Source: Rhodoferax sp. (lineage in GTDB: Bacteria > Pseudomonadota > Gammaproteobacteria > Burkholderiales > Burkholderiaceae). From it: a stretch of DNA of 5,347 nucleotides. Every line of letters starts with the position of its first letter. Within the stretch, counting starts at the first letter, position 1. Positions 1-5,069 of the stretch are shown one piece after another. The notes under the pieces are model-generated. The model was given only the letters and a program-made list of their open reading frames with translations. It was not told the origin of the DNA and ran no database searches. A program made the translations under genes and the position numbers. The DNA lies in the NCBI GenBank assembly GCA_020048295.1, contig JAIFMT010000242.1, positions 1-5,347 of the forward strand, in the 5' to 3' direction.

Positions 1-444
1 GAGCCGCTGGCCATTCACGGCCTGGGCGACGAGCAGACGCGCATTGAACGTGCCCTCGATGAGGTGGGCCTGGGCAGCGGCTTCAGGTTTCGTTACCCGC
101 ACCAGTTGTCGGGCGGCCAGCGCCAGCGCATTGCGGTGGCGCGGGCGCTGATTCTGGAGCCGCAGATTTTGCTGCTCGACGAGCCCACCTCGGCGCTCGA
201 TGCCTCGGTGCAGGCCGAGGTGCTGAATTTGCTGGAGGTGTTGCGCGAGCGCCGGGGTTTGAGTTTCATCATGGTCAGCCACGACCTGGCGGTGGTCACG
301 CACCTGTGTGAGCGGCTGATGGTGATGCAGCGCGGCAAAACCGTAGAAATGCTCAGTTCAGCAGATTTGGCGGCGCACCGCGTGACCGATCCTTACACGC
401 AAGCCCTGATGGTTGCCTCGGGCGGCTTTCGGCGCGGCGCTTGA
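1..444 (+). CDS. Peptide/nickel-type ABC transporter ATP-binding protein, C-terminal part (5' end outside window)
   Basis: This is the C-terminal 147 residues of an ABC ATPase; the frame is open from base 1 and ends at TGA 442-444. Visible in order are the EPL..HGL stretch (residues 1-8) typical of the helical subdomain of Opp/Dpp-type ATPases, the signature LSGGQ (36-40), Walker B ILLLDEP (56-62) followed by the D-loop SALD, the switch histidine SHD (93-95), and DPYTQALM (130-137), which matches the C-terminal oligopeptide/dipeptide (HPYT-like) motif. Walker A and the Q-loop must lie upstream of the window. The family energises uptake of oligopeptides, nickel, glutathione or similar solutes at the inner membrane; the substrate cannot be read from this part. 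It may be the second half of a fused two-domain ATPase or a single OppF/DppF-like subunit. The NRDE gene follows 73 bases downstream on the same strand. Confidence 0.93.
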   Translation, partial: EPLAIHGLGDEQTRIERALDEVGLGSGFRFRYPHQLSGGQRQRIAVARALILEPQILLLDEPTSALDASVQAEVLNLLEVLRERRGLSFIMVSHDLAVVTHLCERLMVMQRGKTVEMLSSADLAAHRVTDPYTQALMVASGGFRRGA

Positions 445-517
445 ACCCATCGCCTGCCATGCGCCACGGGCACCCGGGCAGCGCAATGACAGCTTGTGTG
501 TCAGCGGGCGGTTGGCC

Positions 518-1276
518 ATGTGCCTGATCGCCTGGAACTGGCAACCCGGCAGCGCTTGCCCGCTGCTGCTGGTGGCCAACCGCGACGAGTTTTATGCCCG
601 CCCCAGCGCGCCGCTGCATGCCTGGCACGATGCCCCGATTGTTGCCGGACGTGATTTGCAGGCCGGCGGCACCTGGCTGGGCGTGAGCCACAGCGGGCGC
701 ATGGCGGCGCTGACCAACCACCGGGCACCGGCCATGATGCGCAGCGATGCGCCCTCGCGTGGGGCGCTGGTCAGTGGTTTCTTGCAGGGCAATGTCAGTG
801 CGGGCGACTACCTGGCGCAGCTGGTACGGTGCTGCGGCCGCTACAACCCGTTCAATTTGCTGGTGTTTGACGGCACACAGCTGATGGGGCTGCAAAGCCG
901 CGATGCGCGGGTGGTGCGCTTTGTGCCCGGCGTGGCGGCTGTGTCAAATGCCGACTTTCACACGCCGTGGCCCAAGCTGGGGCAGCTCACCAGCGGCCTG
1001 CAAAATCTGCTGGCACAGGGGCCTGCCACCGAGGCGCAGTTGCTGGCACTGCTGCAAGACCGCCGCCCGGCCGCCGATGCCGATCTGCCCGACACCGGCA
1101 TCGCGCTGGCACTTGAGCGGGTGCTGTCAGCCACCTTCATTGCCACGCCAGATTACGGCACCCGTGCCTGCAGCGTGTTGCGCTACGAACAAGACCGGAT
1201 CGATTTCTCCGAGCACAGCTTTGATGCCCAGGGCGCGACCGCTGCGGTCAGCTTGATATTGCAACTAAAAACATAG
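518..1276 (+). CDS. NRDE/TANGO2-family protein
   Basis: A 252-residue protein of the NRDE family (Pfam NRDE; eukaryotic relative TANGO2). It opens with MCLIAWNW and has the family-defining NRDEFYARP (residues 21-29), then GRDLQAGGTWLGV (44-56), LTNHRAP (65-71) and a late YGTR (213-216). The frame is open further upstream to 413, overlapping the ABC gene, but the conserved MCLI start fixes 518. Cys2 would be exposed after Met removal and has been discussed as a possible N-terminal nucleophile in this fold. The ribosome site is weak (a G-rich stretch about 8 bases upstream). The eukaryotic relative is linked to heme trafficking and lipid metabolism; the bacterial role is not settled, so I assign no reaction. 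It is co-directional with the ABC ATPase. The stop TAG lies inside a repeat element, so the last few residues (QLKT) are encoded by repeat DNA. Confidence 0.92.
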   Translation: MCLIAWNWQPGSACPLLLVANRDEFYARPSAPLHAWHDAPIVAGRDLQAGGTWLGVSHSGRMAALTNHRAPAMMRSDAPSRGALVSGFLQGNVSAGDYLAQLVRCCGRYNPFNLLVFDGTQLMGLQSRDARVVRFVPGVAAVSNADFHTPWPKLGQLTSGLQNLLAQGPATEAQLLALLQDRRPAADADLPDTGIALALERVLSATFIATPDYGTRACSVLRYEQDRIDFSEHSFDAQGATAAVSLILQLKT

Positions 1277-1315
1277 CTGTCAGCACAATACCAGTAGGGG
1301 CTAGAGGCCAAAAAC
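1265..1315 (-). repeat. Short intergenic repeat, copy 1 (GGCCTCTAG...AGCTAT type)
   Basis: On the minus strand it reads GGCCTCTAG (1301-1309) through to AGCTATGTTTTTAG (1265-1278). It shares both ends and the roughly 25-base spacing between them with the copies near 2071-2125 and 4785-4835. From memory, elements ending in AGCTAT and CTAGAGGCC are frequent between genes in Comamonadaceae genomes. The T-rich end and the position behind gene ends suggest a role at transcript 3' ends, but no strong GC-rich hairpin is visible here. Confidence 0.65.
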
Positions 1316-1328
1316 ACCACTAAACGCA

Positions 1329-1435
1329 TCACAGGCGGCTAGGCAACTCGGCCTTTTTGTGGCGTATGCTCGCCCGGTCAAAACATCCCCGTGCCAGTTT
1401 TTGGCTGCAGCAAAAATATCACCACCGTTGCCGGC
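1329..1435 (-). pseudogene. Remnant of a SHOCT-domain C-terminus
   Basis: Read on the minus strand, this is a broken copy of the last about 35 codons of the intact gene at 2138-2998. The stop (TCA on the plus strand, 1329-1331) and the codons for the final KKAE-L-RL-like residues are retained, but one missing T in the run at 1354-1358 throws the frame. A missing 12-base block then removes part of the LATLQSRGI segment. No start or upstream coding sequence remains. It lies directly behind the NRDE gene, where an intact convergent SHOCT gene would be expected if the segment between the repeats were absent. Confidence 0.75.
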
Positions 1436-1440
1436 GGAGA

Positions 1441-1454
1441 TTGGCGGGTGCCAA
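1441..1454. other. Inverted repeat TTGGC-GGGT-GCCAA
   Basis: Perfect 5-base arms around a 4-base spacer, 61 bases upstream of the ATG at 1515 and just after direct repeat copy A ends. It could be an operator or recombination-site arm for the recombinase-like gene, or a small hairpin. Such a short palindrome also occurs by chance. Confidence 0.3.
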
Positions 1455-1500
1455 GTCAGGTATCACTGATCTGGCTGCAATTCATTTACAAAGCGCGTTC

Positions 1501-1508
1501 AAGAAAGG
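1501..1508 (+). promoter_or_regulatory. Ribosome binding site of the recombinase-like gene
   Basis: AAGAAAGG lies 6 bases before ATG 1515. It is purine-rich and well placed, and it supports 1515 as the start. No convincing -35/-10 pair was found upstream. Confidence 0.6.
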
Positions 1509-1514
1509 TGTCCC

Positions 1515-1955
1515 ATGGTTGATTACCAACAATACGAAGATGATTGCAAAAAAATTAGAGAGGTCAATGCGGGCTTGCTGACGGGTTTTGAGGCCTGGTT
1601 GGTAGCGTCTCGGCTGGCACCCAAAACAATGGTGCAACACATTGCAAACGTCGACTTATTCATTAACGAATACCTTCTGTATGAGGATGCTGTCGAAGCG
1701 GCAGAGGGTGTGCATTGCGTGAACATGTACTTTGGTTACTGGTTCGTCCACAAGGTATCGTGGGCTACGCCAGGCAACATCAAAAGCAACGCGGCCAGCA
1801 TCAAGAAGTTTTATGCCTTCATGTTGGCAAAAGGTTTGGTGACACCACAAGACCTGGACAGTCTTGTGCAAACCATCAAGCAAGAAATGCCAACCTGGCT
1901 CGCCCAGCTGCAACGCTTCGATCAGGAGTTGTCTGAAATGGACGATGACGATTGA
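1515..1955 (+). CDS. Stand-alone SAM-like core-binding domain protein (tyrosine-recombinase N-terminal domain type)
   Basis: A 146-residue protein without signal peptide or membrane segments. Residues about 20-135 look like the helical core-binding (SAM-like) domain of phage integrases/XerC-D: a GFEAWL...L..KT...HI.NV..FIN segment (24-55), then GNIKSNAASIKKFYAFMLAKGLV, the usual pattern ahead of a catalytic domain. The catalytic domain with its R...HxxR...Y residues is absent; the protein ends in an acidic tail EMDDDD. I recall similar short proteins in other bacteria, so this may be a complete member of a DNA-binding-only family rather than a truncation. Codon use and base composition are clearly less GC-rich than in the flanking genes, and the gene sits between two direct repeats, both of which suggest acquisition by transfer. 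It could regulate or assist a recombinase encoded elsewhere; this is inference. Confidence 0.72.
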   Translation: MVDYQQYEDDCKKIREVNAGLLTGFEAWLVASRLAPKTMVQHIANVDLFINEYLLYEDAVEAAEGVHCVNMYFGYWFVHKVSWATPGNIKSNAASIKKFYAFMLAKGLVTPQDLDSLVQTIKQEMPTWLAQLQRFDQELSEMDDDD

Positions 1956-1980
1956 TCCAGTCTTGTGAAAACTGCTTGGG

Positions 1981-2001
1981 GGGTCCCACTACAGGGACAC
2001 C
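1981..2001 (+). terminator. Possible hairpin behind the recombinase-like gene
   Basis: GGTCCC, a six-base loop ACTACA, then GGGACACC can fold into a short stem with one bulge, about 27 bases after the stop at 1955. No T-run follows, so it is at best a weak or factor-dependent terminator. Confidence 0.3.
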
Positions 2002-2070
2002 TTGGCAATCACGCTGCAGTCATTCAACGCTTCAATCGCTTGATTCGGTCACTCTGAAGGTTCGGCTATA

Positions 2071-2125
2071 AATTAAAAATCATAGCTTCCAGCGAAATAC
2101 CAGTAAGGTCTAGAGGCCTAAAACA
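2071..2125 (-). repeat. Short intergenic repeat, copy 2
   Basis: On the minus strand it reads AGGCCTCTAG (2110-2119) through to AGCTATGATTTTTAATT (2071-2087), directly downstream of the SHOCT gene stop at 2138. It closely matches copy 1 and more loosely matches the copy at 4785-4835. It may serve as the transcript 3' end of the SHOCT gene because it ends in a T-rich tract, but a strong stem is not evident. Confidence 0.65.
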
Positions 2126-2257
2126 CCACTAAATTCATCACAGGCGGCTAAGCAACTCGGCCTTTTTTGTGGCGTATTCCTGCTCGGTCAAAATGCCCCG
2201 GCTTTGCAGCGTTGCCAGTTTTTCGATGCTGGCAAAAATATCACCACCGTTGCCGGT
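2072..2257. repeat. Imperfect direct repeat, copy B (functional 3' end of the SHOCT gene plus downstream element)
   Basis: This is the intact partner of the copy at 1263-1435. It comprises the intergenic repeat element and the last about 39 codons of the SHOCT-domain gene. Because the reading frame is intact here and broken in copy A, this copy is the one under selection. The two copies start about 809 bases apart and bracket the recombinase-like gene. Confidence 0.85.
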
Positions 2258-2998
2258 GCTATCAGATGCCGGCGCGTAGTTGGCCATTGGCGCATTGGTG
2301 GCTGCCTGGTTGTTGTAGCTCGGCGGCGGTGCCGGCGCTGCCAGCGGCGGCTGGCCGTTGATGCTGATGATGGGCAGGCGTGACAAATCAACATAGCCGT
2401 ACTGGCTGGAAAACGTCACCGAATAGCCACCGCTTTGCTGCTGCGAGACACCGCCAATGTTGTGATCCAGCGTGTCGTAAATGATGACCTGGCCATTGGC
2501 CTCGATGGCCAGGCGCCGGGCTTGCGAAAACCAGGCGTAGCGCATGCCGTTTTGCCCGCCCGAGCTGTTGGGCCACTTCAGATCGGGGCCCCACCAGTCG
2601 GGCAGCACCGGAGCGGCAACAAACAGGCTGTTCGGTTGATTGCCGGTGCTGCCGGTGTCGCCACCCCACTGGTTATAAACCGTGTTGCCGTTTTGGCTCT
2701 GGCTCTGAAAACTGCCGCTGCGAAGCAGGCCCGGCTGGTTGGCAATCAGGCGCGACAGCTCGGCACACAGGTTGTCCACCCGGCCCTTGAGGTAGTTGTT
2801 GAACATGTCGCCAATCATCGTCATGCCACCTTGCATCCACTGGCCCGACCCACCAAACTCAGGGTGGCTGAATTGCGCCATGCTGCCGTTGCCGTTGATC
2901 ACGGCGCTCAGCATGGTTTGTACGGCATCAAAGCTGAAGCCGTGGCGTTGGGCGATGTCTTGCACGGCTTGAATGCCGGCGGGGGAAAGTTGGGCCAT
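2138..2998 (-). CDS. SHOCT-domain protein of unknown function
   Basis: A 286-residue protein. Residues 1 to about 95 are predicted helical and mildly amphipathic (LSPAGIQAVQDIAQRHGFSF, then NNYLKGRVDNLCAELSRLI). About 95-220 is a Gly/Ser/Gln-rich stretch followed by a Trp- and Tyr-rich, probably beta-rich region (PDWWGPDLKW, GMRYAWFSQARRLAIEANGQVIIYDT). A Pro/Ala/Asn-rich linker (about 221-250) leads to a C-terminal SHOCT motif (about 253-286: IEKLATLQSRGILTEQEYATKKAELL). SHOCT is a short helical domain found at the ends of many bacterial proteins and thought to aid oligomerisation or interaction. No signal peptide or membrane helix is seen, so it is probably cytoplasmic. AAGGA at 3005-3009 precedes the ATG by 6 bases. 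Its 3' end is duplicated at 1263-1435. No specific function can be assigned. Confidence 0.85.
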   Translation of the reverse strand: MAQLSPAGIQAVQDIAQRHGFSFDAVQTMLSAVINGNGSMAQFSHPEFGGSGQWMQGGMTMIGDMFNNYLKGRVDNLCAELSRLIANQPGLLRSGSFQSQSQNGNTVYNQWGGDTGSTGNQPNSLFVAAPVLPDWWGPDLKWPNSSGGQNGMRYAWFSQARRLAIEANGQVIIYDTLDHNIGGVSQQQSGGYSVTFSSQYGYVDLSRLPIISINGQPPLAAPAPPPSYNNQAATNAPMANYAPASDSTGNGGDIFASIEKLATLQSRGILTEQEYATKKAELLSRL

Positions 2999-3004
2999 GA
3001 AGGG

Positions 3005-3009
3005 TCCTT
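3005..3009 (-). promoter_or_regulatory. Ribosome binding site of the SHOCT gene
   Basis: AAGGA on the minus strand, 6 bases before the ATG at 2996-2998; it supports the chosen start. Confidence 0.7.
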
Positions 3010-3036
3010 GGTGGGTTCAAATTCGGGAAAACCCTT

Positions 3037-3053
3037 GGAATGTAGTTCATTCC
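3037..3053. other. Inverted repeat GGAATG-TAGTT-CATTCC
   Basis: Perfect 6-base arms with a 5-base spacer in the 97-base gap between the SHOCT gene start and the broken pcm gene. It lies 39 bases upstream of the SHOCT start codon, so it could be an operator or a leader hairpin. Alternatively it could end transcription from pcm, though no good T-run follows on the minus strand. Confidence 0.35.
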
Positions 3054-3097
3054 CAATTTGGTGCATGAATTGGCCCTGTTGGCGCACGTTGCCGGCG

Positions 3098-3720
3098 CTA
3101 GGCTGCAAATGAGTTCAAGGGCTGAATCAACGGAACAAACGCCACCTCTAGCACACTGCGCTCGTCGAGCCGTCCGTCTTTGCCCTTGTGGATCAGGCGC
3201 AGATATTGGTCGCCGTGATGGCTGGGGGTGCTGCTGCGGTGACGATGATGGCATCAAAGGGTGCATGCTCTGGCCAGCCCAGATTGCCATCGCCAACACG
3301 CACGCTGACGTTGTGGCAGCCGAGTTGTTGCAAGCGGTCTTGCGCCTGCTGTGCCAGCCCAGGGATGACCTCCACGGTGTACAAGTGCCTGACCAACGGT
3401 GACAGCACGGCGGCCTGATAGCCCGAGCCGGTGCCGATTTCCAGCACGGTTTTGTCCGCCCCGGGCTCAATCAGGTCCGTCATCAAGGCCACGATGTAGG
3501 GCTGCGAGATCGTCTGCGCGTGACCAATGGGCAGCGGTATGTTTTTGTAGGCCACCGAGTGCAGCGTCTCGTGAACAAAGGCCTCACGCGGAACCTGGCG
3601 CATGGCACGCAGCACTTGCGGTGCCAGCGCAGCGCGTCCGGTCAGGTGTTGGGTCAGCCTGACTTCTGTGCAGATTTCCTGCAGCAAGGCATCTATCGGT
3701 GTCGCTGGGTTTTCAATCAT
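3098..3720 (-). pseudogene. pcm: Protein-L-isoaspartate O-methyltransferase, disrupted by a frameshifting deletion
   Basis: The family repairs isoaspartyl residues in aged proteins using S-adenosylmethionine. From ATG 3720 (MIENPATPIDALL) the frame shows the PCMT hallmarks: AMRQVPREAFV (39-49), IPLPIGHAQTISQPYIVALM (61-80), motif I VLEIGTGSGYQ (92-102), YTVEV (114-118), GDG (143-145) and FDAIIVTAAAP (155-165). It then runs into a stop at 3193-3195 after 175 residues. The normal family end is present in a different frame at 3098 to about 3227: HGDQYLRLIHKGKDGRL...VAFVPLI. What is missing between the pieces is the IPxAL..QL.PGGR..PVG block of about 20 residues, so a deletion of roughly 60-70 bases (3n+1) must have occurred near the G-run at 3224-3228. 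In-frame ATGs at 3759 and 3783 could be earlier starts; no strong ribosome site decides between them. The product is probably inactive. Confidence 0.85.
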
Positions 3721-3919
3721 GTGGCATGGCTTTGCAATGTAGGGTGGCGGGCATCGCATGACGGCTTGTGCCGGGCGCGACATAACCTTTCCGCATCTGG
3801 CTGCTTCCTTCTTCCTATGGAGGAAGGCTGGGTAGGGTGATGAGGTGTGTTGCTCGGGCAAATCGTCTGCTGAAACCCCGTGGGCTCCTTCTGAGCGTAG
3901 TTTTTGCAGCCCTGCGCGA

Positions 3920-3935
3920 CTTGCGTATTCGCAAG
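3920..3935. other. Hairpin CTTGCG-TATT-CGCAAG
   Basis: Perfect 6-base arms with a 4-base loop, lying inside a larger possible pairing (GCAGCC 3906-3911 with GGCTGC 3955-3960). There is no T-run on either side that would make it a clear terminator. It may be part of a leader structure or a decayed repeat. Confidence 0.35.
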
Positions 3936-4037
3936 AACGTTTGCCGCTGCGGGGTGGCTGCAGGGTATTTGCGCGCCCGGGCATCAGCGGCAGCGCCGGT
4001 GTGCAGATTTGCCGGTGCCTGTTGCTGCGGTGCTGGC

Positions 4038-4066
4038 TTGCGCTGCAGTGCAGACCGGCCTATGCT
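4038..4066 (+). promoter_or_regulatory. Weak candidate promoter, TTGCGC-N17-TATGCT
   Basis: A -35-like TTGCGC (4038-4043) and -10-like TATGCT (4061-4066) are separated by exactly 17 bases. They match 3 of 6 and 4 of 6 sigma-70 consensus positions. Transcription would start close to the ATG at 4075, giving a nearly leaderless mRNA, which would agree with the lack of a Shine-Dalgarno sequence there. In high-GC DNA such matches occur by chance. Confidence 0.25.
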
Positions 4067-4074
4067 TGCTTGCC

Positions 4075-4728
4075 ATGAATGACCCGATGGCAGCACCCGA
4101 CCGACAACGCTCACTGGCGCAATACCGCCGACGCGCCAAAATCTACGACCTGGAATTGGTGGCCTTTGAGCCGATTCGCCGCGCCGCCATCGCGCGGCTC
4201 CAACTGGGCGCGGGTGCCATCGTGCTGGATGTGGGTTGTGGCACCGGACTGAGCTTTGCGTCACTGCGCGCGGCGGTGGGCTCAAGGGGGCGGGTGATTG
4301 GCATCGAACAAAGTCCTGACATGCTGGCGCAAGCCCGCCTGCGGGTGCAGCAACAGGGCTGGCGCAACGTGACGCTGATCAACGCGCCGGCCGAGACCTT
4401 CAAAATCAAAACCCGCGCCGATGCGGCCATGTTTCACTTCACCCACGATATTTTGCGCAACCCCAAGGCCATTTGCCATGTGGTGCAAGGACTCAAGCCG
4501 GGCGCGCGGGTGGTTGCGTCGGGCTTGCAGTGGTCCCAAAACTGGGCCTGGACGACCAACTGGTGCGTGATGATGGCGGCGGTGTACTCGGTGACATCCC
4601 TTGAAGGGCTGGCGCAGCCCTGGAGCCACCTGGCCCAACACCTGGAGCAGTTCGAAATCAGCTCGACCTGGCTCGACAGCGTTTTTATTGCCAGCGGCGT
4701 GGTGGCCAAACCCACACTGGTCGGCTAA
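4075..4728 (+). CDS. Class I SAM-dependent methyltransferase
   Basis: A 217-residue protein with a Rossmann-type methyltransferase fold. An N-terminal Y..RA..YDLEL...EPIRRAAI segment (17-40) precedes motif I VLDVGCGTG (50-58), which binds S-adenosylmethionine. The acidic residue ending strand 2 is in VIGIEQSPDML (74-84), followed by NVTLINAPAETF (98-109) and post-motif LKPGARVVASG (140-150). The C-terminal part is Trp-rich (WSQNWAWTTNW) and probably forms the substrate pocket. It resembles UbiE/Methyltransf_25-type enzymes, but the substrate is unknown. The frame extends upstream to 3904, but homology-like sequence begins only after 4075. ATG 4087 is an alternative start. No Shine-Dalgarno is seen before either. 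It is divergent from the broken pcm gene and followed by an intergenic repeat copy. Confidence 0.88.
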   Translation: MNDPMAAPDRQRSLAQYRRRAKIYDLELVAFEPIRRAAIARLQLGAGAIVLDVGCGTGLSFASLRAAVGSRGRVIGIEQSPDMLAQARLRVQQQGWRNVTLINAPAETFKIKTRADAAMFHFTHDILRNPKAICHVVQGLKPGARVVASGLQWSQNWAWTTNWCVMMAAVYSVTSLEGLAQPWSHLAQHLEQFEISSTWLDSVFIASGVVAKPTLVG

Positions 4729-4784
4729 GCTGAACGAAAACCGCTGCGCCATTTTTTCAACAGCCATTTTCTAATTTATAAGAA

Positions 4785-4835
4785 ATAGGCCTCTAGCCTT
4801 TTCCGAATGTGCATTATCAGCTATTTAATTAATAG
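4785..4835 (+). repeat. Short intergenic repeat, copy 3
   Basis: It reads TAGGCCTCTAG (4786-4796) through to AGCTATTTAATTAATAG (4819-4835) on the plus strand, about 57 bases after the methyltransferase stop. The ends match the copies at 1265-1315 and 2071-2125, while the centre is diverged. Orientation relative to the upstream gene is the same as for the SHOCT gene, with GGCCTCTAG nearer the gene and the AGCTAT/T-rich end farther away. The last part is itself palindromic (CTATT...AATAG). This fits an element tied to transcript 3' ends. Confidence 0.6.
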
Positions 4836-5020
4836 TTAATCAAGCACCGCCAGGGCAACCGGCAACCGTGTCTGTTTAACAATGTGGCTGACATGCAAGA
4901 CGTAATCCAGCCTTCGGGTGGGTGCCATCACTGGATAGTTTCAAACTGCGGCGGCAATGAGTGCATTCTTTTATGTGTGCGAGCGAACAGACCCGCCGCT
5001 TTCCAGACCTTACTGTCAGC

Positions 5021-5030
5021 GCTTCGAAGC
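5021..5030. other. 10-base palindrome GCTTCGAAGC
   Basis: A perfect 10-base palindrome 40 bases upstream of the ATG at 5070. It could be an operator half or a dimeric regulator site. Its centre is 27 bases from that of a second 10-base palindrome at 5048-5057. Confidence 0.3.
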
Positions 5031-5047
5031 CTTTGTTGCTTGTGAAG

Positions 5048-5057
5048 GACTTAAGTC
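5048..5057. other. 10-base palindrome GACTTAAGTC
   Basis: A perfect 10-base palindrome immediately before the Shine-Dalgarno of the exported protein gene. Bound or folded, it could affect initiation of that gene; chance occurrence cannot be excluded. Confidence 0.3.
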
Positions 5058-5058
5058 T

Positions 5059-5063
5059 AAGGA
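5059..5063 (+). promoter_or_regulatory. Ribosome binding site of the exported repeat protein
   Basis: AAGGA lies 6 bases before ATG 5070 and selects this start over other frames in the region. Confidence 0.75.
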
Positions 5064-5069
5064 ATGATC

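Larger units (their letters stand above)
1263..1435. repeat. Imperfect direct repeat, copy A (decayed duplicate of the SHOCT gene 3' end)
   Basis: This stretch aligns by eye with 2072-2257 in the same orientation. Shared blocks include AATACCAGTA, CTAGAGGCC, ACACCACTAAA, CATCACAGGCGGCTA, GCAACTCGGCC, TTTTTGTGGCGTAT and AAAAATATCACCACCGTTGC. Against copy B it lacks about 12 bases (the GCTTTGCAGCGT of B at about 2200), one T of a T-run and one further base, and has scattered substitutions. The match fades after about 1435. The stop codon of the NRDE gene falls within its first bases. Confidence 0.85.
3721..4074. other. 354-base gap between divergent methyltransferase genes
   Basis: No convincing gene is seen. 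Open frames cross it on both strands, including an N-terminal extension of the downstream methyltransferase from 3904, but their Cys/Ala/Arg-rich translations resemble no protein family I know. It holds small hairpins: CTTCCT-ATGG-AGGAAG (3812-3827) and CTTGCG-TATT-CGCAAG (3920-3935). GCAGCC (3906-3911) and GGCTGC (3955-3960) can also pair around the second one. The gap should contain promoters for both flanking genes. Confidence 0.5.
4729..5069. other. 341-base intergenic leader region
   Basis: This holds no credible gene. It contains a third copy of the intergenic repeat (4785-4835), then the upstream region of the exported protein gene. In that upstream region are a 7-base long-range inverted repeat, GCGGCGG (4948-4954) with CCGCCGC (4993-4999), and two 10-base palindromes at 5021-5030 and 5048-5057. 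No sigma-70 promoter stands out. Confidence 0.5.

Noticed and set aside
413..517. Longer start of the NRDE protein overlapping the ABC gene.
   Set aside because: The family begins with MCLI, which is found exactly at 518; the upstream 35 residues are out-of-frame ABC sequence and spacer.
1436..2071. Integron gene cassette around the small gene.
   Set aside because: No attC-like recombination site with RYYYAAC/GTTRRRY ends was seen; the flanks are gene-end duplicates instead.
2435..3112. A 225-residue plus-strand open frame opposite the SHOCT gene.
   Set aside because: It is antisense to a gene with a good ribosome site and a recognisable SHOCT end. The translation is Ala/Val/His-rich without motifs.
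3193..3230. Programmed frameshift joining the two pcm pieces at the C/G-run.
   Set aside because: A frameshift alone would join the pieces but still leave out about 20 residues of the conserved PGGR block, so a deletion explains the data better.
3795..3836. Possible signal recognition particle RNA on the minus strand, because of a GGAAG...GGAAGCAGCC stretch like the 4.5S RNA apical loop.
   Set aside because: The GGTCAGG half of the conserved internal loop is absent and the flanking sequence does not pair into the expected long hairpin; the match is probably chance.
3904..4074. N-terminal extension of the methyltransferase (57 residues).
   Set aside because: It is Cys/Ala/Arg-rich with no family resemblance; methyltransferase-like sequence starts after ATG 4075. 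Kept only as an open question.
3815..4285. A 156-residue open frame on the minus strand across the gap and the methyltransferase start.
   Set aside because: It is Arg/Pro/Ala-rich as expected for a shadow frame in high-GC DNA, and it overlaps a recognised gene on the other strand.
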